DNA from: Thermoplasmata archaeon
GTDB lineage: Archaea; Thermoplasmatota; Thermoplasmata; Lutacidiplasmatales; UBA184
DNA: 5,829 bases
Direction of reading: 5' to 3'
Assembly: GCA_030039865.1 (NCBI GenBank)
Contig: JASHUS010000242.1
Coordinates: 1-5,829 of the forward strand
The notes below the pieces were generated by a model. It was not told the origin of the DNA. It saw only the letters and a list, made by a program, of their open reading frames with translations, and ran no database searches. Shown piece by piece: positions 1 to 5,728 of this stretch. Made by a program: the position numbers and the translations under genes. Every line of letters starts with the position of its first letter. The stretch's first letter is position 1.

Positions 1-1047
1 ACAGAGCAGTCGGCCAGTCTGGCCGCGACATTGAGTCTGGCGGCTCGAGGGTTGGGCATTCGCGCGTCGATCCTTCTGGTCCCTTCCTGGAGCTTAACCT
101 CGCTTCCGCGCGGCAATGCTCGGTACGCGGAGGCAACCGTCGGAAAGATCGACGAGGCCGCCGCTCGAACCTGTGACGGGCACGTCATGCTCGCGCCCGG
201 CACGAGAGACCTTCTACGGAGGGATCGCCTCCCTCCCTCCGCTCGACGTGCTGTGCACGCGCGCCGGCGGGCCTGGTACAGATTGCTCTCGTCGCTCCGG
301 GTTCCCTCAGTGTACATCCTAGCGACCACCGTCACTCCCGACTCCCCCAGGTTCGCGGCGGTTGATTATCGGGGCTGGTGGCGCCGCGTCCTCGCCGCGA
401 GCACGGCGGACCCCGCGAAGATGCAACGGAGTGCTTCCCGAATCCGACGTGCCCTTCGGGTCGGTCATGAGTTGCTTTTGACGCATCCCAACGGGACCCG
501 CGTGGAGCTGGGATTGCTCGGGAAACCGCCGATCGTTGACGATGCTCGAGTCGACACCCGTGACGTTGAGAAGGGCCGACTCGGGACGACCCTTCCCAGC
601 GGATATCTCGCAGTTCCGCTCGACGAGAGGGTCGCAGAGGGCCATCTGATCTCCAACCTGGCTCCCGTGTATCGCGACGGACACATCGGACACCTAAGAC
701 TGACCTTTCGGGGAGGACGGCTGGTACGCTATTCCATGCGAAGCGGGCGCGGTTACTTCGATCGATCCTTCCGACGGGCCGGCCCCGAACGGGATCACCC
801 GGGCGTCCTGACGATAGGACTCAATCCGGCCGCTCGCGGTCTCCCATTCGCAGAGGATCTTGAGGCGGGCGTCGTTACACTTCACCTCGGTCACAACGAG
901 GACTTTGGTGGACGCCAGTCCGGTTCCTATCGCCAGGTCGCCCTCTTGCGCGGGGGCACACTTCGGGTCGACGGTGTTCCTTACCTCCGAAACGGAAACC
1001 TCCGTACCGACTTACGGCGTTCCACTTCTCGGAAGGCGGGTCCGTGA
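1..1047 (+). CDS. M29 (aminopeptidase T-like) family protein, 5' truncated by window edge, probable pseudoenzyme
   Basis: The frame is open from base 1 to the TGA at 1045-1047, giving 348 visible residues. A TTG at 31 is possible, but the ten residues before it read as normal protein and fit the family's N-terminal helix, so the true start is probably outside the window. The order resembles M29 aminopeptidases: an N-terminal alpha/beta part, a VDY segment (residues 121-123), a 'THPNGT' strand (161-166), a 'TLPSGY' turn (197-202), 'TIGLNP' (271-276), 'LHLGHN' (294-299) and a C-terminal 'LRVDG' strand (321-325). Active members use two Glu, two His, an Asp and a Tyr around two metals. By eye these are replaced: the Glu of the LPxGE motif is Tyr202, the Glu before IGxN is a small hydrophobic residue, and the His-x-Asp near the C-terminus reads Arg-Gln-Val (311-313). 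The fold assignment is fairly secure; peptidase activity is doubtful. No signal peptide can be judged because the start is missing. It converges on the next gene. Confidence 0.72.
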   Translation, partial: TEQSASLAATLSLAARGLGIRASILLVPSWSLTSLPRGNARYAEATVGKIDEAAARTCDGHVMLAPGTRDLLRRDRLPPSARRAVHARRRAWYRLLSSLRVPSVYILATTVTPDSPRFAAVDYRGWWRRVLAASTADPAKMQRSASRIRRALRVGHELLLTHPNGTRVELGLLGKPPIVDDARVDTRDVEKGRLGTTLPSGYLAVPLDERVAEGHLISNLAPVYRDGHIGHLRLTFRGGRLVRYSMRSGRGYFDRSFRRAGPERDHPGVLTIGLNPAARGLPFAEDLEAGVVTLHLGHNEDFGGRQSGSYRQVALLRGGTLRVDGVPYLRNGNLRTDLRRSTSRKAGP

Positions 1048-1152
1048 GCGTGGCGTTCGACGAGCCTGAAGCATTGGGCCTAGTCGGGCCCGGGCGGGGC
1101 CAACCGAGCCTCAGGCAAGTTCGTTCGGCTGAGTAGGAATCCTCTGGCCCCG

Positions 1153-2250
1153 TTACCACAGGGGGCCCCAGGCTTGGTCCCGGAGCAGGAGGACCCGGTC
1201 ATCGCGAATGCGGATGCGGTAGGTTCGGAGCGGTGGGAAGGCCGCACCATCGGACCCCATGCTGCCCCTCAGGCACGCACCCGTTGCTAGATCGAACACG
1301 GCTTTGTGCAATGGGCACGCGATGGTTCGTGCTGCCGGATCTGCCTTCGCGTGCGACAGGTCGGTGCCCATGTGCGGGCAGATTGGTTCCACCGCGAACA
1401 CCAGTCCGGAACCCATCAGAACTTGGACGATGTGACCGTTTACGACGAACTGGGCTCGATCCGGAGATTCTCCCGGCATTTCGAGGCTGCAGAGATCCCA
1501 CTCCTCCTCGTCCGCCTTCGGGCGGGTGCCGGGGCCTGCGTGCGTGGATAGCAGCTCGGTCGCCTTGACTCGGCGCAACTGTTCTACGTCTGAGGCAAAT
1601 ACTCTGCGCAAGAACGACTTCCTCGCGGAGTCATCGACGGTCCATGGATCGGCGGATGCGATGGCAGCGGTGTAAAGTTCTTCGACCCCTGCCTCGACGA
1701 ACGCCCTTTCGAGTCCGTCGGTTTCCCGCTCGGAGCAGAATCGGACCCTATCCACCCACTTCCGATTCTTGTAGCCGAAAGCGCCGGGGGCTACCACGCG
1801 GAGGGGAAAGCCAGCAGCCGGGCTGAGACGCTCTCCGTCCTGTCCATCCGCAAAGAGGAGGTCCTGGTCGACCGGGAACCTTTGGCCCGAGATGCCTTCA
1901 CCCTCGACCATCGCGTACTTCGCCGACTCCCGGACCCCGGTAAGATCCTTGACGACGGAGAAGTCGACACCGGTCCAGCGCTGCCCGAGGTAACTCCACC
2001 CGTCTATACAGTGATGGTCCACGACGCGGGAGACGTGAGGGAGTGCCTGGAATTCTTCATACGTGAGTTCCAGCGGATCCTCCACTTCGCCAGTGGTTCG
2101 GAATCTCCACGTCGTCAAGTCGGTCGGCGCGATTCGCCCCAGACCGGGGTTGTTTACGGGCCAGGAGTCGGAGACGACGACCCGCCAGCCCGGGGGGATC
2201 CGATCCGGATAGGCCGGGTACCCCTTTCCCCGGTTCTCCGAACTGATCAT
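1153..2250 (-). CDS. Sulfite-oxidase-type molybdopterin oxidoreductase fused to a C-terminal Rieske [2Fe-2S] domain
   Basis: This 365-residue protein has two redox modules. Residues about 14-172 match the molybdopterin-binding fold of the sulfite oxidase/MsrP family: the 'PPGW' entry (19-22), a 'HHCIDGWS' motif whose Cys81 is the expected Mo ligand, 'RWTGV' (91-95), and the 'GFPLRVVAPGAFGYKNRKWV' block (147-166). Residues about 250-357 are a Rieske domain with Cys291-x-His293 and Cys312-x2-His315, the complete cluster ligand set. An unassigned, probably helical linker (about 176-250) joins them. No twin-arginine or hydrophobic leader is visible, so a cytoplasmic location is inferred, unlike many bacterial relatives. 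The Rieske centre probably passes electrons to or from the Mo site; substrate and partner are unknown. I chose the ATG at 2250; an in-frame TTG at 2298 would add 16 residues that do not look family-like. The stop is TAA at 1153-1155, convergent with the M29-like gene 105 nt away. Confidence 0.88.
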   Translation of the reverse strand: MISSENRGKGYPAYPDRIPPGWRVVVSDSWPVNNPGLGRIAPTDLTTWRFRTTGEVEDPLELTYEEFQALPHVSRVVDHHCIDGWSYLGQRWTGVDFSVVKDLTGVRESAKYAMVEGEGISGQRFPVDQDLLFADGQDGERLSPAAGFPLRVVAPGAFGYKNRKWVDRVRFCSERETDGLERAFVEAGVEELYTAAIASADPWTVDDSARKSFLRRVFASDVEQLRRVKATELLSTHAGPGTRPKADEEEWDLCSLEMPGESPDRAQFVVNGHIVQVLMGSGLVFAVEPICPHMGTDLSHAKADPAARTIACPLHKAVFDLATGACLRGSMGSDGAAFPPLRTYRIRIRDDRVLLLRDQAWGPLW

Positions 2251-2331
2251 GAGTCGACTCCGGATGAATGTGCAGTCACACGACAACAGCTCCCGCAAGG
2301 ACCCAAGTCCTCAAGACACCATCTGTGTGCA

Positions 2332-2348
2332 ATAGTCTACTTTTGGTG
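2332..2348 (-). promoter_or_regulatory. Candidate archaeal BRE/TATA element for the molybdopterin-Rieske gene
   Basis: The minus strand reads CACCAAAAGTAGACTAT, an A/T-rich patch in GC-rich surroundings with the purine/A-run (BRE-like) on the upstream side. A start of transcription about 26 nt downstream would fall near 2312, giving a leader of about 60 nt to the ATG at 2250, or about 13 nt to the alternative TTG at 2298. It is a position-and-composition call only. Confidence 0.35.
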
Positions 2349-2624
2349 CCCTTCTGGACGGCAGCGGGTGTGATTTTGAGGGGCATGGAAGGAGCCGCGT
2401 CTGAGCGATCCGACCCCCGACGTACCTCGAGACCCCCCGTCGTAACTGGAACGGACAGCCGAATTTCTTGTTTGGTTCGGATTGATCCCGTACTCGCAAT
2501 CTGGATGGTGGGTCTGCACTTGCTCTGGCCCTGGTTGGATCGAAAACTCGTCCGCGTGTTCATCGCGGTCGCGTTCTCGGATCCCTTCTTCCCGCGCCTG
2601 CCTCGCGGACGCACTCGGAACGCC

Positions 2625-2667
2625 AGATATATTTGCCGACCGGCGCCAGGGCCGGGGCTATATTTCA
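2625..2667. promoter_or_regulatory. Pair of TATA-like tokens, orientation undecided
   Basis: AGATATATTTG (2625-2635) and CTATATTTCA (2658-2667) lie about 32 nt apart in GC-rich DNA. On the minus strand they read CAAATATATCT and TGAAATATAG, each with A-rich bases on the upstream side as in an archaeal BRE/TATA. They would fire leftward, toward about 2636 and 2603, more than 350 nt before the molybdopterin-Rieske start. Rightward reading would lead into no visible plus-strand gene. Confidence 0.3.
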
Positions 2668-2820
2668 CTCCGGATGCGGGCCACAGCTCGGATCGGGAAA
2701 GGTCGTGAGTTCAACGGATCAGCAGGCGGCGTCGTCCGCGGGCGTCCTGGCGTCGGTCGCCGTGACGCTCTGGGACGGGCCCCCCTCCTCAAGCCAGCAA
2801 GCGGCTGCCCGACCCTCACT

Positions 2821-3279
2821 TCATCTAGTTCTCGCGTAGGATTGGTCCCTGACCACGATCGTCTTGGGTTCGACCCGAACGAGCGCGAGGTCCGGACGAG
2901 CACCGAGGTTGGACTGAAATCTGTCGCGGTCCCACTTGGATGTGTCGTCTCCGAGGTATCGCGCCAAGAGTCGCCGCCCCCGTTCCGGATCCCAAGGCTC
3001 GATGGTCGCGGTTCCTCGGAAACCCACATGGCGAACTCGGCCGGTATTCACATCGAAGTCGACGATTCCCACCGCAACTCGCCGATCGATCTCAATCCGC
3101 GTGAGGAAACTGTTAACCCCTTTTTCCCCGATGATCCACAGCGCGCCGTTTTCCCAGAGAAACCAGCACGGAGAGTCCCTGGCCCCTTCCACGGACTGGG
3201 TTGCCAAGTGGGCGAACAGCGGTTGCTTCAGAAACTCGTCGAGATCGTACGGCCTACCGCGGTCCCGGAGGATTTTCAT
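2821..3279 (-). CDS. Pyridoxamine 5'-phosphate oxidase-like split-barrel flavin/F420-binding protein
   Basis: The 152-residue length fits the single-domain split-barrel superfamily that includes pyridoxamine phosphate oxidase-like FMN and F420 proteins. Visible hallmarks are the N-terminal helix 'LDEFLKQPLFAHLAT' (13-27), a strand pair ending 'SPCWFLWENGALWIIGEKG' (36-54), the 'RIEIDRRVAVGIVDFD' segment (61-76) in which the Arg-rich turn commonly contacts cofactor phosphate, and 'VGFRGTATIEPWD' (85-97). The end 'LALVRVEPKTIVVRD' (131-145) is the usual last strand. The cofactor (FMN, F420 or heme) cannot be decided from sequence, and a vitamin B6 role should not be assumed. I chose the ATG at 3279 because it gives a family-like N-terminus; a TTG at 3294 would add five residues. 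A TATA-like token lies about 32 nt upstream, implying a nearly leaderless mRNA. The stop is TGA at 2821-2823. Confidence 0.82.
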   Translation of the reverse strand: MKILRDRGRPYDLDEFLKQPLFAHLATQSVEGARDSPCWFLWENGALWIIGEKGVNSFLTRIEIDRRVAVGIVDFDVNTGRVRHVGFRGTATIEPWDPERGRRLLARYLGDDTSKWDRDRFQSNLGARPDLALVRVEPKTIVVRDQSYARTR

Positions 3280-3306
3280 CGGAATTCGAGGCAAGTTGAC
3301 CTTGGG

Positions 3307-3320
3307 TAAGAACTTTCAAG
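3307..3320 (-). promoter_or_regulatory. Candidate TATA element for the split-barrel gene
   Basis: The minus strand reads CTTGAAAGTTCTTA, A/T-rich in a GC-rich gap. Its centre, near 3311-3314, is about 32-35 nt ahead of the ATG at 3279, so initiation about 26 nt downstream would leave a leader of only a few nucleotides. This supports the ATG over the upstream TTG at 3294, but the match to a TATA consensus is loose. Confidence 0.35.
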
Positions 3321-3567
3321 GTCCCGGAGCTGATTCGAGGTCGCGGTGCACGAGGGATCGTGGTATCCATCGCCGGCGCTCGCACTCGAAATCGTCGGCC
3401 ATCGCGCGCTCGGCGCCTTCATGATAGTCGCGTTCCCGCCGCCGCCCGTCGAACCATCACGAGGGCCGGGTCTTGGTCTCAGCTCGGCTCAGTTACGCTG
3501 ATGGCGATTCGCTCGACCCGGGGCCGTAAGGTCACTTGGCGCCTCCCTGGCAACCTCGTCCGGCGCA

Positions 3568-4815
3568 TCAGTATTTCAGTCCCTTCACTCCGGGCAAGCT
3601 GAGGGCGAGGACCCCCGCAACGAGGAATCCTCCTCCCAGCACGAGTCCGAAGTAAAGTGGAGAGACGACTCCTGCGAGCTCGCCTAGGACAAGCGCCCCG
3701 ATCGCGCTCGATATCCCCACAAACAGGTACAGGTTGGAGGTGACTCGGCCCAACTGACCCGGATCCACGGAGCCTCGCAGGAATGCGTACTTCGCGTCAG
3801 CGAAGGATGTCAGGAAGAGCCCGATGAGGAGCCAGAGAACCGCGACCAGTACGAGAACCCCCGGAACGGCTCCCACTACCAGGAAGACGAGCCCGACGGC
3901 AAGCAGCGTGCCCACCATCACGGAGCCGGCCCGGCCTCGCGGATTGATCCAGCCCAGGGATAGGTCTGCCGCCACACCTCCCACGATGTAGATTGTGAAA
4001 AGAAGCGCGTAGGCGGAACTCGCGACGGCGAATGTTGTGACCGAGATCAGGGTGATGAAGAGGGCGGTACCGGCGGTAAAGAACCCCTGAATCGCATCGA
4101 CCGAGGCGAGTTGAAGGAGGGGACGTCCATCCCCGGCAAATGTTGTTTTCCAACCCTGCCGGAAACTTTCCACAAAACCGCTCTCAGGTGACGGTCCCGG
4201 GTAGATTCTCAGCCAGACCGCGAGAACGGACCCCACGCCCAGCAGTGCGGCGTAGAGGTACATTCCCCCCGTCGCTCCGACCAAGAGGATGAGAACCCCA
4301 CCCGTTGCATATCCAGCGATCGAGTTCGCTCCACCGATAGCCCCCGAAACGCCCCCAGCGGCGAACTGCTCCTCTGCCGTGAGGAGCAATCTCGGGGCCG
4401 CGTTGTATGCGGCCCACGGAAGATCCCAAAGGACGGATATCAGGACTATCAGCGCCACGAGGAGAGGAGTCGAGAGGACTCCATCAGTCGCCGCAAGACC
4501 GAGGGTGACCGCGGCCGCAGCTTGCACGGGGTAGCACGCGAGATAGATCGTTCGCTGGTTACGAACCCGATCCGCGAACGGCGCTAGAAGAAACGTTCCA
4601 GCGTACGCCGCGTATTCGACACACAGTACCAGACCGACGACCGCATAGCTGTGGCTGGTCGTATAGGCGAGCCATACGATGCTGATCGCGTAGACCGAGT
4701 ACCCGACGGTCGCGGCGTTCGAAGATCCGACCCAGAGAAGGTACTGACGGTTCCGGAGTACGGAGCGATAGCCCTGCCGGGGAGCTGGCGTGGAACCGCG
4801 CTCACCGTCAGCCAT
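3568..4815 (-). CDS. Major facilitator superfamily (MFS) transporter, 12 membrane helices
   Basis: This 415-residue protein has a short polar N-terminus and about twelve hydrophobic segments, near residues 29-50, 57-78, 90-110, 115-135, 155-180, 182-202, 240-262, 265-285, 298-318, 320-340, 360-385 and 386-408. A longer polar loop (203-238) divides them six plus six. After helix 2, 'PFADRVRNQRT' (79-89) matches the MFS motif A loop (GxLADRxxRR), and 'YNAAPRLLLTAEE' (137-149) is typical after helix 4 in the MFS_3/enterobactin-exporter-like branch. It should act in the cytoplasmic membrane as a proton- or gradient-driven carrier, probably an exporter; the substrate is unknown. The frame stays open upstream to 5124, but that extension is Arg-rich, not family-like and overlaps a better reading, so I chose the ATG at 4815. 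It begins 20 nt after the small upstream gene and is probably co-transcribed with it. The stop is TGA at 3568-3570. Confidence 0.88.
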   Translation of the reverse strand: MADGERGSTPAPRQGYRSVLRNRQYLLWVGSSNAATVGYSVYAISIVWLAYTTSHSYAVVGLVLCVEYAAYAGTFLLAPFADRVRNQRTIYLACYPVQAAAAVTLGLAATDGVLSTPLLVALIVLISVLWDLPWAAYNAAPRLLLTAEEQFAAGGVSGAIGGANSIAGYATGGVLILLVGATGGMYLYAALLGVGSVLAVWLRIYPGPSPESGFVESFRQGWKTTFAGDGRPLLQLASVDAIQGFFTAGTALFITLISVTTFAVASSAYALLFTIYIVGGVAADLSLGWINPRGRAGSVMVGTLLAVGLVFLVVGAVPGVLVLVAVLWLLIGLFLTSFADAKYAFLRGSVDPGQLGRVTSNLYLFVGISSAIGALVLGELAGVVSPLYFGLVLGGGFLVAGVLALSLPGVKGLKY

Positions 4816-4835
4816 CTCCCCGTCCAAATCCGGGT

Positions 4836-5057
4836 CTAACCCGCGTCCTGTGCGTCGTAAATCAGAAGTCGATCGATCGAGTTCCCCGCGACCAACTGAT
4901 AACTTAGCGAAACGTCGGCGCTGCCACGGTCCCCGAAGATCCTTCCCTGCTGCTCGAACGCCTCGCCATAACGCTTGACGACGGAGAGCGTCGGGCCGTC
5001 GCGCTTCGGTAGCCGGAACGGATGCGGTCGCGCGTGAGTGTCCCCGAACGAGCTCAC
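4836..5057 (-). CDS. Unrecognised 73-residue protein upstream of the MFS gene
   Basis: I do not recognise this family. The reading has balanced composition and high third-position GC, and it ends (TAG) 20 nt before the MFS start, so an operon is likely. It begins with a polar, His/Pro/Arg segment (residues 1-20), then 'LSVVKRYGEAFEQQGRIFG' (24-42, amphipathic), then alternating strand-like residues in 'DVSLSYQLVAGNSIDRLLIYDA' (48-69). There are no Cys residues, so no zinc finger, and no membrane segment. The GTG at 5057 is the only reasonable start: an in-frame TAA lies 33 nt upstream and there is no internal ATG. A TATA-like CATAAT centred near 5084 would place initiation almost exactly at this GTG, consistent with a leaderless mRNA. 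It competes with the Arg-rich upstream extension of the MFS frame, and I judge this reading more protein-like. Confidence 0.6.
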   Translation of the reverse strand: MSSFGDTHARPHPFRLPKRDGPTLSVVKRYGEAFEQQGRIFGDRGSADVSLSYQLVAGNSIDRLLIYDAQDAG

Positions 5058-5079
5058 GGGGCTGTTGTCTCCCGATGTC

Positions 5080-5087
5080 GATTATGA
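5080..5087 (-). promoter_or_regulatory. Candidate TATA element for the small gene-MFS unit
   Basis: The minus strand reads TCATAATC. Its centre is about 26 nt upstream of the GTG at 5057, the spacing expected for archaeal TBP/TFB-directed leaderless transcription. The token is short, and no strong BRE is evident. Confidence 0.35.
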
Positions 5088-5401
5088 CTGAGGCTCGCTG
5101 CGCGCGGCGGCCCTCCGCGTCCAACCGGGACCCGATCGAGAGGTCGGAGCAGATACCGGCCGCGAAGAGCCCACCGCATGGGTGCAGGATTGCGTACTCT
5201 GTCGTGTGGTCGCTGGTGGGAGGAAGCTTCGACCGCGGTCCGGATTCGAGCGGAGGGCACCGCGGGCGCAGTACGTTCGATGAGGGAGGCGGGAGGGTGA
5301 CCCGGATTACGCGAATTGAGCGCGGAGTCGACGCGGTTGCATACGCTCACGGGCGTGTCAGAGCCCGGCAATCAACAGAGTCTTTTCCACTTTCTGTCGG
5401 T

Positions 5402-5415
5402 CACCAAAAGTATAC
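5402..5415 (+). promoter_or_regulatory. Orphan archaeal BRE/TATA-like element
   Basis: CACCAAAAGTATAC differs at one of 14 positions from the minus-strand token at 2348-2335 ahead of the molybdopterin-Rieske gene. The A-run lies upstream of the palindromic GTATAC, favouring rightward transcription with initiation near 5438. No convincing plus-strand gene follows before the antisense tRNA at 5634. Confidence 0.3.
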
Positions 5416-5633
5416 CTCTGCGCATCGGACCAGGCGACGCCCTCCGGCCCTTTCGAGCTTCTGCCTCGAATCGTGATTGGCCAGACCCTCGGCTAGGCGG
5501 GCGCCGCGCGAGAGGGGTGACCCGGCGACTCGGCGACTTCGACCGGCATGTACCGGCGGCCCTCTGAACACGAAAATCACAGGACCTACGGCAACCGGGC
5601 GCACCGGCGATCTACGACGTTTTCGGCAGGTCA

Positions 5634-5709
5634 TGGGCCCGGACGGATTTGAACCGTCGACCGACCGGTTATGAGCCGGTCGCTCTAGGCCGGACTAAGC
5701 TACGGGCCC
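5634..5709 (-). tRNA. tRNA with CAU anticodon (elongator Met, or Ile2)
   Basis: The minus strand gives a complete 76-nt cloverleaf including the discriminator. A perfect 7-bp acceptor stem GGGCCCG/CGGGCCC (5709-5703 with 5641-5635) leads to TA at positions 8-9, the D-stem GCTT/GAGC, the anticodon stem ACCGG/CCGGT around loop CTCATAA, a 5-nt variable loop CGGTC, and the T-stem GACGG/CCGTC around TTCAAAT. The discriminator is A (5634) and CCA is not encoded. The CAU anticodon is shared by elongator tRNA-Met and by tRNA-Ile2, whose C34 is modified to agmatidine in archaea. The body is clearly not initiator-like, but I cannot choose between the two. It lies 19 nt downstream of the tRNA-Asn in the same direction, probably on one precursor. 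Confidence 0.93.
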
Positions 5710-5728
5710 GCGCCCTAGAAGACCGAGG

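Larger units (their letters stand above)
2251..2820. other. 570-nt stretch with no convincing protein gene
   Basis: All six frames hold only short, Arg/Pro/Ser-rich readings without family motifs, so I call no gene between the molybdopterin-Rieske start and the split-barrel stop. The stretch holds the candidate promoter at 2332-2348 and two A/T-rich TATA-like tokens at 2625-2635 and 2658-2667, the clearest AT-rich patches in it. I looked for SRP RNA, RNase P RNA and tRNA signatures and saw none. It could be a long leader, an unrecognised small RNA, or decayed sequence. Confidence 0.5.
5058..5633. other. 576-nt stretch with no convincing protein gene, between the small gene and tRNA(CAU)
   Basis: Open frames here are Arg/Pro/Ser-rich readings on both strands without recognisable motifs. 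The one running rightward into the tRNA ends in a tRNA-antisense translation artefact. The stretch contains the small-gene promoter candidate (5080-5087) and a plus-strand TATA-like token (5402-5415) that points at no visible gene. A T-rich patch on the minus strand around 5565-5580 could end the tRNA transcript, but it is weak. Confidence 0.5.

Noticed and set aside
1146..1167. GGCCCC/GGGGCC inverted repeat over the stop codon of the molybdopterin-Rieske gene, considered as a terminator
   Set aside because: Six GC pairs with a 10-nt loop partly inside the coding end and no following T-run; archaeal termination depends mainly on T-tracts.
2251..2260. Perfect 10-bp palindrome GAGTCGACTC directly before the ATG at 2250, considered as an operator
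   Set aside because: Several perfect 10-bp palindromes are expected by chance in a window this long, and no second copy or longer dyad supports a binding site.
2268..2708. Plus-strand reading with a hydrophobic stretch (codons for WMVGLHLLWPWLD...) considered as a small membrane protein
   Set aside because: The hydrophobic part is short and interrupted by Arg; the rest is Arg/Ser/Pro-rich and there is no family resemblance or promoter at the right distance.
4816..5124. 103-codon upstream extension of the MFS frame
   Set aside because: It is Arg-rich and unlike MFS N-termini, and it overlaps a more protein-like 73-residue reading in another frame; the ATG at 4815 gives the normal family length.
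5477..5674. Plus-strand reading of 65 codons ending in GPDGFEPSTDRL
   Set aside because: The ending is the familiar artefact from translating the antisense of a tRNA gene; it overlaps the tRNA(CAU) and the rest is Arg/Pro-rich with no family features.
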